From the NCBI RefSeq assembly GCF_002112505.1, contig NZ_NEHW01000001.1, forward strand, positions 529,757 to 593,756: a stretch of 64,000 nt of DNA. Direction: 5' to 3'. This DNA is from Pseudomonas sp. R28(2017). Its GTDB lineage: Bacteria; Pseudomonadota; Gammaproteobacteria; Pseudomonadales; Pseudomonadaceae. Shown piece by piece: positions 9,808 to 17,685 of this stretch. The position numbers and the translations under genes are program-made. Position 1 is the stretch's first letter. Each line of letters opens with the position of its first letter. The notes under the pieces were generated by a model. That model saw nothing but the letters and a program-made list of their open reading frames with translations, was not told where the DNA came from and made no database searches.

Positions 9808-10470
9808 TCAGCTCCTGCTGTTGTCATCCCCGACTTCGCCGGCGGCATGAGCACCGCGGTCATCACCCTGTTCGCGACCCACATGGTTGCCATTATCGTC
9901 GCCAGGTTCACCACCAACGTGATTGCCATGATCGTCGCCAGGTTCACCGCCAACATGATTGCCATGATCGTCACCGGGCTCACCGCCAACATGATTGCCA
10001 TGATCGTCACCGGGTTCACCGCCAACGTGATTGCCATGATCGTCACCGGGCTCACCGCCAACGTGATTGCCATGATCATCACCCGCTTCAGCATGGTTGC
10101 TGCTGCGACCGGAGTTTGAATTGCCAGCGTGGCCCTGGCCTGCTTCACCATGGCCGCTGCCACTGCTGCCGGCGTGACCGCCACTACCACTGCCACCGTG
10201 GCCGCCACCGCTGCCGCTGCCACCACCGCTGCCGCCGCCGTGACCACCGCCGCCACCACTGCCGCCGCCGCCACCGTGACCACCGCCGCCACCACCACTT
10301 CCGCCGCCGCCACCGTGACCGCCACCGCCACCGCCACCGCCACCGCCATCCTTGGCATAGGCGCTGGAGCCATGAGAGATCGAGTCAGGAACCAATACGA
10401 TGGCCGTAGACAGCACGCCTGCAACGGCAGCTGCCAACAAAGCCTTTTTGAACAGCATGTGGATTTGCAT
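9808..10470 (-). CDS. Secreted glycine-rich protein with tandem 12-residue repeats
   Basis: 220 residues. A signal peptide (MQIHMLFKKALLAAAVAGVL..., cleavage near SSAYA) is followed by about 70 residues of Gly/His/Ser runs, then about six tandem copies of a 12-residue unit, GDDHGNHVGGEP, and a short acidic tail. The Asp/His pattern could bind metal ions, which is inference. ATG 10470 has GGAG 7 nt upstream. An overlapping frame also stays open because of the repeats, but only this frame has a signal peptide. Function is unknown; it may belong with the DUF6502/DUF5666 genes. Confidence 0.72.
   Translation of the reverse strand: MQIHMLFKKALLAAAVAGVLSTAIVLVPDSISHGSSAYAKDGGGGGGGGGGHGGGGGSGGGGGGHGGGGGSGGGGGHGGGSGGGSGSGGGHGGSGSGGHAGSSGSGHGEAGQGHAGNSNSGRSSNHAEAGDDHGNHVGGEPGDDHGNHVGGEPGDDHGNHVGGEPGDDHGNHVGGEPGDDHGNHVGGEPGDDNGNHVGREQGDDRGAHAAGEVGDDNSRS
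9871..10086. repeat. Six 36-bp tandem repeats in the glycine-rich gene
   Basis: Units begin about every 36 bp at 9871 (degenerate), 9907, 9943, 9979, 10015 and 10051. Each encodes one GDDHGNHVGGEP unit on the minus strand. Inner copies differ at only a few bases, suggesting recent expansion or homogenisation. Confidence 0.9.
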
Positions 10471-10546
10471 TTTCCGTCTCCAGGTCTTCGCCACGAGAAC
10501 GCCAAATCAAGCCGGGAATCTGTTGTCAGTTTTACTTTTTCTTTAT

Positions 10547-10563
10547 GTGGGAATTTTTCCCAC
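10547..10563. promoter_or_regulatory. Perfect 17-bp inverted repeat upstream of the glycine-rich gene
   Basis: gtggga-N5-tcccac, 77-93 bp before the glycine-rich start and 106-122 bp before the divergent GNAT gene. It is nearly identical to the repeat at 9654-9670. Candidate operator. Confidence 0.5.
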
Positions 10564-10668
10564 GCCTAATTAATAGACCTCTGCGGACCAGGCTTCAAGC
10601 AACGCACGCAAAAGCCGACCAGTGGTTGGCCTGCTATGTTTTCTCTATTGTTCTGGAGGAACACCGGC

Positions 10669-11124
10669 ATGCACTCGGCCCTGACCCTGCACACCCCGCG
10701 CTACAGCGAATACGGCGAACTGGTGCAGCTTTGGGAAGACTCGGTGCGCGCAACCCATGACTTCCTGCCCGAGGCCTATATCCTGCTGTTGCGCGAGCAG
10801 GTGCTGCGACGCTACCTCGATGCAGTGATGCTGATCTGTTGCAGGGATCGCCAACGTATCTGCGGCTTCGCCGGTGTCGCCAACGGCTATGTGCACATGT
10901 TGTTCGTCGCACCGGGCTACCGTGGCAAGGGGGTTGGCAAGCGCCTGCTGCGTTATGCGATCGACGAATTGAATGCCGAACGCCTGGACGTCAACGAACA
11001 GAACCCGCAAGCCCTGGGCTTCTACTTGCACGAGGGCTTCGAAGTGGTCGGCCGCTCGGAAACCGACGGCTTGGGGCAGCCGTATCCGCTGCTGCACATG
11101 CGGCTCATTCCTACAGCGTCCTAG
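10669..11124 (+). CDS. YjaB-like GNAT N-acetyltransferase
   Basis: 151 residues. It matches the E. coli YjaB pattern: SVRATHDFLPEAY near the N-terminus, the acetyl-CoA loop VAPGYRGKGVGKRLL at about 80-95, and DVNEQNPQALGFYLHEGFEVVGRSETDGLGQPYPLL at the end (motif B and substrate region). YjaB is an acetyl-CoA-binding acetyltransferase whose substrate is not settled. ATG 10669 is supported by GGAGGA 8 nt upstream; a GC-poor 11-residue extension is unlikely. Confidence 0.88.
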   Translation: MHSALTLHTPRYSEYGELVQLWEDSVRATHDFLPEAYILLLREQVLRRYLDAVMLICCRDRQRICGFAGVANGYVHMLFVAPGYRGKGVGKRLLRYAIDELNAERLDVNEQNPQALGFYLHEGFEVVGRSETDGLGQPYPLLHMRLIPTAS

Positions 11125-11243
11125 GGCGGCGTCTGAATATGCCGTGGTCTGCGTCCAAAATGGCGCATCTGGCACAGATTCCCATCATCAACCGCGTACA
11201 GGCAGGTACAATGCAAGTCTTTCCCTGCCTTGCGAATTGCCCC

Positions 11244-11954
11244 ATGTCCGAACCCGTCCGCCTCTCCAAACGCCTCATCGAGCAGCTTGGTTGCTCCCGC
11301 CGCGAGGCCGAGCTGTACATCGAAGGAGGCTGGGTCACGGTCGATGGCATGGTGGTCGAGCAACCCCAGTTCAAGGTCGGCGAGCAGCGCGTCGAGCTGC
11401 TGCCGGGCGCACGCGCCGAGGCATTGGACCCGGTCACCCTGCTGATGCATCAAGCGGCCGGTGTCGACAGCGAAACCGCCCGCGCCAGTATCAACATGGG
11501 CAACCTCAGCGAGGCCCACCGCGAAGGCGTACGGCCGTTGCACGGGCATTTTGCCCGGCTGTCCTGCCTGGCGCCGCTGGAACGCGGCGCCAGCGGCCTG
11601 CAGGTGTTCACCCAGGATTGGCGGGTTACCCGCAAGATCGACGCCGACCTGCGCCGCATGGAGCAGGAATACATCATTGAAGTGCGCGGCGAAACCACGC
11701 CTCAGGCTCTGGAGCGCCTGGCGCGCGGTGCCACGCGCAATGACCGGGAGCTGCCCAAGGCCAAGGCCAGCTGGCAGAACGAGACCCACCTGCGCCTGGT
11801 GGTGAAAAACCCGCAGCCCGGGCAGATCGCCGAGCTGTGCGCCTACCTGCGCCTGGAGGTGCTGGGCATGCGCCGCATTCGCCTGGGGGGTGTATCGATG
11901 GGCAAGCTGCCCGTGGGGCAGTGGCGCTACCTGGCAGCCACCGAACGTTTCTAA
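11244..11954 (+). CDS. RsuA/RluF-family pseudouridine synthase homologue with altered catalytic motif
   Basis: 236 residues. An N-terminal S4 RNA-binding domain (about 1-60; RLSKRLIEQLGCSRREAELYIEGGWVTVDG) is followed by a pseudouridine-synthase fold. In RsuA-type enzymes the active-site motif is GRLDxDTxGL; here the aligned stretch is APLERGASGL. The catalytic Asp is thus replaced by Glu and the second Asp by Gly. The C-terminal RMRRIRLGGVSMGKLP-like ending (LGMRRIRLGGVSMGKLP) is conserved. It may be a pseudoenzyme, an RNA-binding protein or an unusual enzyme; annotation as an active rRNA pseudouridine synthase should be treated with care. Confidence 0.85.
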   Translation: MSEPVRLSKRLIEQLGCSRREAELYIEGGWVTVDGMVVEQPQFKVGEQRVELLPGARAEALDPVTLLMHQAAGVDSETARASINMGNLSEAHREGVRPLHGHFARLSCLAPLERGASGLQVFTQDWRVTRKIDADLRRMEQEYIIEVRGETTPQALERLARGATRNDRELPKAKASWQNETHLRLVVKNPQPGQIAELCAYLRLEVLGMRRIRLGGVSMGKLPVGQWRYLAATERF

Positions 11955-12002
11955 GCAATGCGCCACGCCCTCGGCGTGGCTACTGAACAGGATTTTGCAG
12001 CA

Positions 12003-12464
12003 ATGAACCACAACGATGTCCTGCGCAGCCTGCGCTACATGCTCAAGGTGAACGACGCCAAGATGGCCGAAATCATCGCGCTGTCCGGCCTCGAAGTTAA
12101 CCCGATCGTGCTCGCCACCTACTTGAAGAAAGAAGACGAAGCCGGCTTCGTGCGCTGCCCGGAGCGGGTCATGGCGCACTTCCTGGACGGCCTGGTGATC
12201 CACCGCCGGGGCAAGGACGACAGCCGCCCACCGCAGCCGGTGGAGTTGCCGGTGACCAACAACACCATCCTGAAAAAGCTGCGGGTAGCCTTCGAGCTCA
12301 AGGAGGAAGACCTGCACGCCATCCTCAAGGCGGTCAATTTCCCGGTGTCCAAGCCTGAACTCAGCGCGCTGTTCCGCAAGGTCGGGCATGACAACTACCG
12401 CCCGTGCGGCGACCAGCTGCTGCGCAATTTCCTCAAGGGCCTGACCCTGCGCGTGCGCGGCTGA
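12003..12464 (+). CDS. DUF1456 (YehS-like) family protein
   Basis: 153 residues. It contains the duplicated DUF1456 helical unit: NDVLRSLRYMLKVNDAKMAEIIALSG at the N-terminus and NNTILKKLRVAFELKEEDLHAILKAV at about 75-100. Small cytoplasmic protein of unknown function, widespread in gamma-proteobacteria. ATG 12003 gives the family start MNHNDVLRSLRY. It lies between the pseudouridine-synthase homologue and trmO on the same strand, so probably co-transcribed with trmO. Confidence 0.85.
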   Translation: MNHNDVLRSLRYMLKVNDAKMAEIIALSGLEVNPIVLATYLKKEDEAGFVRCPERVMAHFLDGLVIHRRGKDDSRPPQPVELPVTNNTILKKLRVAFELKEEDLHAILKAVNFPVSKPELSALFRKVGHDNYRPCGDQLLRNFLKGLTLRVRG

Positions 12465-12470
12465 GTGGCC

Positions 12471-13166
12471 ATGCAGCATACCGTTACACCGGTCGGCATC
12501 GTCCGCTCCTGCTTCAAGGAGAAGTTCGCCATCCCGCGCCAGCCGCAGCTGGCACCCGCCGCCCGCGGGGTACTGGAGTTGCTGCCGCCATTCGATCAGG
12601 GTGATGCGGTGGCCGGGCTGGAGCAGGTCAGCCATGTCTGGCTGCTGTTCCTGTTCCACCAGGCACTGGAAGACAAGCCACGCCTGAAAGTGCGCCCGCC
12701 GCGCCTGGGTGGCAACAAGAGCATGGGCGTGTTCGCCACCCGCGCCACCCACCGCCCCAACGGCATCGGCCAGTCGGTGGTGCGCCTGGAAGGGGTGGAG
12801 CCGGGGCGCCTGCTGCTGTCCGGGATCGACCTGCTGGACGGTACGCCGGTCCTGGATATCAAGCCGTATGTGCCCTATGCCGACAGTGTCGCCGGGGCGA
12901 GCAACCTGATGGCCAGTGATGCGCCGGTCGCGATTGCCGTTGGCTGGAGCGACACTGCCCTGCCCCAGGCCCATGGGCATGGGCAGCGTCTTGGCGAGCC
13001 GTTGGTGGAGCTGATCGAGCAGTGCCTGGCACAGGACCCGCGCCCGGCCTATCAGGTGCCACCGCCAGAGCGTGTGTACGGGGTGAAATTCTGGGATGTG
13101 CAGGTCCGCTGGCATTACCCGCAACCGGATCGGATCCAGGTGCTGGAAGTCGTTCGGGAAGGCTGA
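12471..13166 (+). CDS. trmO: tRNA (N6-threonylcarbamoyl-A37) methyltransferase TrmO
   Basis: 231 residues, UPF0066/TrmO family. The SAM-binding beta-barrel carries PVGIVRSCFKEKFAIPRQP at the start, GVFATRATHRPNGIGQSVVRL (residues about 85-105), and DIKPYVPYAD (about 125). TrmO methylates t6A37 of certain tRNAs using SAM. Its ATG lies six bases past the stop of the DUF1456 gene; a GTG directly after that stop is an alternative. A strong terminator follows. Confidence 0.93.
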   Translation: MQHTVTPVGIVRSCFKEKFAIPRQPQLAPAARGVLELLPPFDQGDAVAGLEQVSHVWLLFLFHQALEDKPRLKVRPPRLGGNKSMGVFATRATHRPNGIGQSVVRLEGVEPGRLLLSGIDLLDGTPVLDIKPYVPYADSVAGASNLMASDAPVAIAVGWSDTALPQAHGHGQRLGEPLVELIEQCLAQDPRPAYQVPPPERVYGVKFWDVQVRWHYPQPDRIQVLEVVREG

Positions 13167-13190
13167 ACATCACTACACCCTGCAGGCATA

Positions 13191-13220
13191 AAAAAACGCA
13201 GACCCAGGTCTGCGTTTTTT
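13191..13220. terminator. Bidirectional terminator between trmO and fpr
   Basis: aaaaaacgcagac / gtctgcgtttttt with a short loop, lying between the convergent trmO and fpr stops. Confidence 0.92.
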
Positions 13221-13236
13221 CGTTGCCGCGTGCGTC

Positions 13237-14016
13237 TTACTTCTCGACGAAGGCACGCTCGATCAGGTAGTCACCTGGCTCGCGCATACGTGGCGAGACC
13301 TTCAGGCCGAAGCTGTCGAGCACTTCGCTGGTCTCGTCGAGCATGCTCGGGCTGCCGCAGATCATTGCGCGGTCGTCCTCTGGGTTGATCGGCGGCAGGC
13401 CAATATCGCTGAACAGCTTGCCGCTGCGCATCAGGTCGGTCAGGCGGCCCTGGTTTTCGAACGGCTCGCGGGTCACGGTCGGGTAGTAGATCAGCTTGTC
13501 ACGGACCGACTCGCCGAAGAATTCGTTCTGCGGCAGGTGCTCGGTGATGAACTCTTTGTAGGCCACCTCGTTGACGTAACGCACACCGTGAACCAGGATC
13601 ACTTTTTCAAAGCGCTCGTAGGTTTCCGGGTCCTGGATGACGCTCATGAACGGCGCCAGGCCGGTGCCGGTGCTCAGCAGGTACAGGTGCTTGCCCGGTT
13701 TCAGGTCGTCGAGGACCAGGGTACCGGTTGGCTTCTTGCTAATGATGATCTCGTCGCCTTCCTTCAGGTGCTGCAGCTGCGAGGTCAGCGGGCCGTCCGG
13801 GACCTTGATGCTGAAGAACTCCAGGTGCTCTTCCCAGTTCGGCGAAGCGATGGAATAGGCGCGCATGAGCGGACGGCCGTTCTCCTGTTGCAGGCCGATC
13901 ATCACGAACTGACCGTTCTCGAAGCGCAGGCCCGGGTCGCGGGTGCACTTGAAGCTGAACAGGGTGTCGTTCCAGTGGTGCACACTGAGGACACGTTCGT
14001 GGTTCATGTTGCTCAT
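13237..14016 (-). CDS. fpr: Ferredoxin/flavodoxin-NADP+ reductase Fpr
   Basis: 259 residues. FAD-binding motif RAYSIASP (about 50-57), NADPH-binding LLSTGTGLAPFMSVI (about 115) and the C-terminal FVEK typical of bacterial subclass FNRs. It exchanges electrons between NADPH and ferredoxin or flavodoxin and supports oxidative-stress and Fe-S repair. AGGAG sits 8 nt before the ATG. It is divergent from finR; in P. putida FinR activates fpr under oxidative stress (established). Confidence 0.96.
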   Translation of the reverse strand: MSNMNHERVLSVHHWNDTLFSFKCTRDPGLRFENGQFVMIGLQQENGRPLMRAYSIASPNWEEHLEFFSIKVPDGPLTSQLQHLKEGDEIIISKKPTGTLVLDDLKPGKHLYLLSTGTGLAPFMSVIQDPETYERFEKVILVHGVRYVNEVAYKEFITEHLPQNEFFGESVRDKLIYYPTVTREPFENQGRLTDLMRSGKLFSDIGLPPINPEDDRAMICGSPSMLDETSEVLDSFGLKVSPRMREPGDYLIERAFVEK

Positions 14017-14086
14017 CTAAGGGGCTCCTGAAGAAAAACGCAGCGCGCAAGACGCGCAGTTGCGCGATAGTTTAGGGGCAGCCACA

Positions 14087-14136
14087 ATATCTGTTAACTG
14101 AATTATCAAGATATGTGTTATCGGTTATATAGATAT
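14087..14136. promoter_or_regulatory. fpr-finR divergent control region with ATATCT/AGATAT repeats
   Basis: ATATCT at 14087-14092 and AGATAT at 14109-14114 form an inverted pair, with a third AGATAT at 14131-14136 running into the finR start. The segment is much more AT-rich than its surroundings. It is a likely FinR-binding and promoter region. Confidence 0.5.
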
Positions 14137-15061
14137 GCGATTTACACTTCGTCAGCTGCAGGTATTCGTCGCCGTGGCCCAGCACCAGAGTGTGTCGCGG
14201 GCGGCCAGCGTGCTCGCGCTTTCACAATCGGCGGCAAGCACTTCCATCACCGAACTTGAACGGCAATCGAGCTGCCAGCTGTTCGACCGCGCCGGCAAGC
14301 GCCTGGCCCTCAATGCCTTGGGCCACCAGTTGCTGCCCCAGGCCGTCGCCCTGCTCGACCAGGCCAAGGAAATCGAAGACCTGCTCAACGGCAAGTCCGG
14401 TTTCGGCTCACTGGCGGTCGGCGCCACGCTGACCATCGGCAACTACCTGGCCACCCTGCTGATCGGCAGCTTCATGCAGGTACACCCGGAGAGCCAGGTG
14501 AAACTGCATGTGCAGAACACTGCCCATATCGTGCACCAGGTAGCGCAATACGAAATTGATCTAGGTCTGATCGAAGGTGACTGCAACCACCCGGACCTCG
14601 AGGTGCAGCCGTGGGTCGAGGACGAGCTGGTGGTGTTCTGCGCACCTCGGCACCCGCTGGCCAAGGCCGGCCGCGCCGATGTCGAAGCCCTGTCACAGGA
14701 AGCCTGGATTTTGCGCGAGCAAGGTTCCGGCACACGCCTGACCTTTGACCAGGCCATGCGCCATCACCGCACCAGCCTGAATATCCGCCTGGAGCTGGAA
14801 CACACCGAGGCGATCAAGCGTGCCGTGGAATCGGGCCTGGGTATCGGCTGCATTTCCCGCCTGGCCCTGCGCGATGCCTTCCGCCGCGGCAGCCTGGTAC
14901 CGGTGGAGACGCCGGAGCTGGACCTGATGCGCCAATTCTATTTCATCTGGCACAAACGCAAGTACCAGACCTCGGCGATGCGCGAGTTTCTGGAGTTGTG
15001 CCGCAACTTCACTGCGGGCTTTACCCGCAGTGACGAGATCGTCTTGCCGCCGATCGCTTAA
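14135..15061 (+). CDS. finR: LysR-family regulator FinR
   Basis: 308 residues. The N-terminal winged helix-turn-helix (MRFTLRQLQVFVAVAQHQSVSRAASVLALSQ) is followed by a substrate-binding domain of about 220 residues. The product and its position opposite fpr identify FinR, the activator of fpr and of other redox genes in P. putida. No Shine-Dalgarno is visible, and a TTATAT -10-like box ends only 4 nt before the ATG, so the mRNA may be leaderless. The 3' end overlaps the dgkA stop by 4 nt. Confidence 0.93.
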   Translation: MRFTLRQLQVFVAVAQHQSVSRAASVLALSQSAASTSITELERQSSCQLFDRAGKRLALNALGHQLLPQAVALLDQAKEIEDLLNGKSGFGSLAVGATLTIGNYLATLLIGSFMQVHPESQVKLHVQNTAHIVHQVAQYEIDLGLIEGDCNHPDLEVQPWVEDELVVFCAPRHPLAKAGRADVEALSQEAWILREQGSGTRLTFDQAMRHHRTSLNIRLELEHTEAIKRAVESGLGIGCISRLALRDAFRRGSLVPVETPELDLMRQFYFIWHKRKYQTSAMREFLELCRNFTAGFTRSDEIVLPPIA

Positions 15062-15426
15062 AGCAGAATCACACCCCACACCAGCGCGACCATGGTCAGC
15101 GCAACCAGCTGCGCGGCGCTGCCCATGTCCTTGGCGTTCTTCGACAGCGGGTGGCGCTCCAGCGAGATACGATCGATGGCTGCTTCCACTGCCGAGTTGA
15201 ACAGCTCGACGATCAGGCCGAGCAAGCAGACGGCGATCATGATTGCCCGCTCCGCACGGCTGACCGGCAGCCAGAAGGCGATCGGGATCAGCAACACGTT
15301 GAGCAGCACCAGCTGGCGGAAGGCGGCCTCGCCCTTGAAGGCGGCGCGCAGGCCGTCCAGCGAGTAGCCAGCGGCGTTGAAGATGCGTTTCAGGCCGGTC
15401 TGGCCTTTGAATGGCGATGGTGTCAT
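15058..15426 (-). CDS. dgkA: Diacylglycerol kinase DgkA
   Basis: 122 residues with three membrane helices. The catalytic signature VELFNSAVEAAIDRISLERHPLSKNAKDMGSAAQ lies at about 65-100. It phosphorylates diacylglycerol produced by membrane-oligosaccharide and lipid turnover, in the inner membrane. ATG 15426 (MTPSPFKGQTGLKRI) fits the family; the open frame upstream does not. It lies 74 nt downstream of erdR, as in P. aeruginosa (PA3603-PA3604). Confidence 0.94.
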   Translation of the reverse strand: MTPSPFKGQTGLKRIFNAAGYSLDGLRAAFKGEAAFRQLVLLNVLLIPIAFWLPVSRAERAIMIAVCLLGLIVELFNSAVEAAIDRISLERHPLSKNAKDMGSAAQLVALTMVALVWGVILL

Positions 15427-15499
15427 GTGAGTCACTTCACAACAGAAAGGCCAGCAGACTAGTGCGGCACGGGTCAAAAAAGCGTGAATCCAGACGTCG

Positions 15500-16150
15500 T
15501 CAGCTACTGGTAACCGATTCAAGTTGTTGCAGCAACAGCGCGGCCTGGGTGCGGGTGCGCACGCCCAGCTTGCGGAAGATAGCCGTTACATGGGCCTTGA
15601 TGGTCGCTTCCGACACACTCAGTTCATAGGCGATCTGCTTGTTCAGCAAACCTTCACAGACCATGGTCAGCACACGGAACTGCTGTGGGGTGAGGCTGGC
15701 CAGCCCTTCGCTGGCGGCCTTGGCTTCGGCCGAGACATCGACCTTCTCGAAGGCTTGAGGTGGCCACCAGACGTCGCCATCGAGCACTTTTCTCACGGCA
15801 TCCTGAATGACTTCAAGGCCGCTGGACTTCGGAATGAAGCCGCTGGCACCGAACTCGCGGGACTTGACCACCACAGCGGCCTCTTCCTGCGCCGAGACCA
15901 TTACCACTGGAATCTGCGGGTACTGGCCGCGGAGCAGGACCAGCCCGGAAAAGCCATAGGCCCCTGGCATGTTCAGGTCCAGCAGGACCAGGTCCCAGTC
16001 GGCTTTTTCGCTCAGGCGGGTTTCCAGTTCGGCGATGCTCGCCACTTCAACCAGGCGCACATCGGCGCCCAGGCCGAGGGTAACGGCCTGGCGCAGGGCG
16101 CTACGAAACAGCGGGTGGTCATCGGCTATCAGGATTTCGTATGTGGCCAT
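15500..16150 (-). CDS. erdR: NarL/LuxR-type response regulator ErdR
   Basis: 216 residues. Receiver domain with acidic pocket DDH near residue 10 and phospho-acceptor Asp in LVLLDLNMPG (about 55-60). The C-terminal LuxR-type HTH is LTPQQFRVLTMVCEGLLNKQIAYELSVSEATIKAHV. By synteny with dgkA this is ErdR, partner of the MxtR/CrbS-type kinase that controls acetate and ethanol metabolism (acs); no kinase is encoded nearby. Start ATG 16150 gives MATYEILIADDHPLFR. Confidence 0.88.
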   Translation of the reverse strand: MATYEILIADDHPLFRSALRQAVTLGLGADVRLVEVASIAELETRLSEKADWDLVLLDLNMPGAYGFSGLVLLRGQYPQIPVVMVSAQEEAAVVVKSREFGASGFIPKSSGLEVIQDAVRKVLDGDVWWPPQAFEKVDVSAEAKAASEGLASLTPQQFRVLTMVCEGLLNKQIAYELSVSEATIKAHVTAIFRKLGVRTRTQAALLLQQLESVTSS

Positions 16151-16329
16151 CGATCTATGGATCCTGTTCTGTGCCAGGCGCATGCGGGGTGGTGAAGCGC
16201 CTGGCGGGGAATCGGCGCCAAGGATGCCGAGCACGGCCGCAGGTGGTCAAGCCAACTACCCTGCCGTCTCGCCCACCCTGGCTGCCAGCCCCGTCATTAT
16301 GAACCAAAGTGAGGCTTATGCCCCTTGGA

Positions 16330-17040
16330 CTATAGGAAGGTATGCAAACGCTGGTGGGTGTCATCCTGATCATCCAGCGGCAGGCGACGCTTGCCGCTGA
16401 GGTAATGCAGGCTGAACACGTCCAGGTAGGCATCCAGCGCCTGGGACGCCTGACTGTCACCCGCCAGGTCCAGGCACATGGCAGCCACTTCGGCAGTGCA
16501 GAAATGGTCGTCGCGCTTGGACCGGCGCAAGCGATAGCGCGACATCTGCTCGGCCTGCAGGCTCAATACCGGGAAGCGATCAAGGTACGGGCTCTTGCGG
16601 AACATCTTGCGGGCCTCGGTCCAGGTGGCATCGAGCAGGATGAACAACGGGCGCTTGCCAGGTTCGCGCACGACCTCGCTGACCACCCGCTCCTGGGCGA
16701 CGAATTCACCGGGGAAGACGATGTAGGGCTGCCACTGCGGGTCGTCGAGCAGCGCCAGCAGGCGCTCGTCCACCGAGGTTCGCAACCAGCCGAAGGCGCA
16801 GGTGTCTTCGATCAGGTCGGCGATCAGCCAGCCAGTGTTGGTCGGTTTCAGTGGCTCGGTGTCATGCATGATCAGGCACACGCCGGAGTCGGCCTGCACC
16901 TTGGGCTTCCACGCACACAGGCAGTGGGTGGCGATCACCCGGCAATCGGGGCAACGCTCGGCGCGTGAACCACGGGCAATGAAGGGTTTGTTGCTACGCG
17001 CCAGGCGTTCGGCACGCAGGCGTGCTACCGCGTGGCTCAT
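16330..17040 (-). CDS. tapT: tRNA-uridine aminocarboxypropyltransferase (DTW domain)
   Basis: 236 residues. A Cys-rich N-terminal zinc motif (CPDCRVIATHCLCAW, about 29-43) precedes the DTW domain. The signature is DATWTEARKM at about residue 140, with SLQAEQMSRYRLR after it. TapT (YfiP in E. coli) transfers the aminocarboxypropyl group of SAM to U47 of tRNAs (acp3U). ATG 17040 starts MSHAVARLRAERLAR. Single gene with its own upstream region. Confidence 0.9.
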   Translation of the reverse strand: MSHAVARLRAERLARSNKPFIARGSRAERCPDCRVIATHCLCAWKPKVQADSGVCLIMHDTEPLKPTNTGWLIADLIEDTCAFGWLRTSVDERLLALLDDPQWQPYIVFPGEFVAQERVVSEVVREPGKRPLFILLDATWTEARKMFRKSPYLDRFPVLSLQAEQMSRYRLRRSKRDDHFCTAEVAAMCLDLAGDSQASQALDAYLDVFSLHYLSGKRRLPLDDQDDTHQRLHTFL

Positions 17041-17265
17041 GCTGGCAAGCCTGTGGACAGGTTGTGACTGGACACTGCAGGGACTCGGAAGAAACAAAGC
17101 GCCAGTCTACCAGAGCAGGCGCCATTTGGCCGTGCAGCGGCACCACCCGGTCCCTTATAATCGGCGCCATTGGCCACCGTGAATTTGCCTGCGATGCAGC
17201 GGGTTTCATGGAACGCCCGCCGCCGGCGCATGTCAAAGCGCCAGTTACTGAACCAGGAGAGATTC

Positions 17266-17685
17266 ATGCTGCGTCTTATCGTCCCGACCCTGAGCCTGTT
17301 GCTCACCCTGCCACTGGCAGCCCAGGCGGCCTCCAAGCAGGAGTTCGAGCTCAACAAGCTGCTGCAGAAGGTCGCCACGGAAAGCAGTGTCGGCACCCCA
17401 CGCGCCATCAACGAAGACATTCTCGACCAGGGCTATACCGTTGAAGGCAAGGCGCTGGTCAACCACCTCAGCGTACGCGCCGAGCATGCCGCACGCATGC
17501 AGCAGAACCCCGCCCAAGTCCGCAGCCAGCTGGGTGACAGCGTGTGCCGCAACAGCGGTTTTCGCAACCTGATGTCGAAAGGTGCGGTTATGGTCTATCG
17601 CTTCAGCGTGTACAAGACCAACCAGCCGGTCATGGACCAGGCCTTCGATGCTGCCAGCTGCACCGCTGGCAACAAGAAGAAGTGA
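17266..17685 (+). CDS. Small exported protein, PA3611-like
   Basis: 139 residues with a clear signal peptide (MLRLIVPTLSLLLTLPLAAQA). The mature part of about 118 residues has only two cysteines (GDSVCRNSG and AASCTAG), likely a disulfide, and a helix/strand pattern like the pilotin-type fold. In P. aeruginosa a similar protein (PA3611) lies in the corresponding region; it is a secreted protein of uncertain role. AGGAGA sits 5 nt before ATG 17266, and a TATAAT box is at 17156-17161. Confidence 0.75.
   Translation: MLRLIVPTLSLLLTLPLAAQAASKQEFELNKLLQKVATESSVGTPRAINEDILDQGYTVEGKALVNHLSVRAEHAARMQQNPAQVRSQLGDSVCRNSGFRNLMSKGAVMVYRFSVYKTNQPVMDQAFDAASCTAGNKKK

Noticed and set aside
9880..10090. CRISPR-like array of regularly spaced repeats
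   Set aside because: The 36-bp units are contiguous with no spacers, keep reading frame and encode a 12-residue protein repeat.
9798..10505. Second minus-strand frame in the glycine-rich gene
   Set aside because: It stays open only because of the tandem repeats; it lacks a signal peptide and a properly placed SD.
11121..13124. Minus-strand open frame of 667 codons across three plus-strand genes
   Set aside because: It spans the S4 homologue, DUF1456 gene and trmO, all clearly coding on the other strand with ribosome-binding sites.
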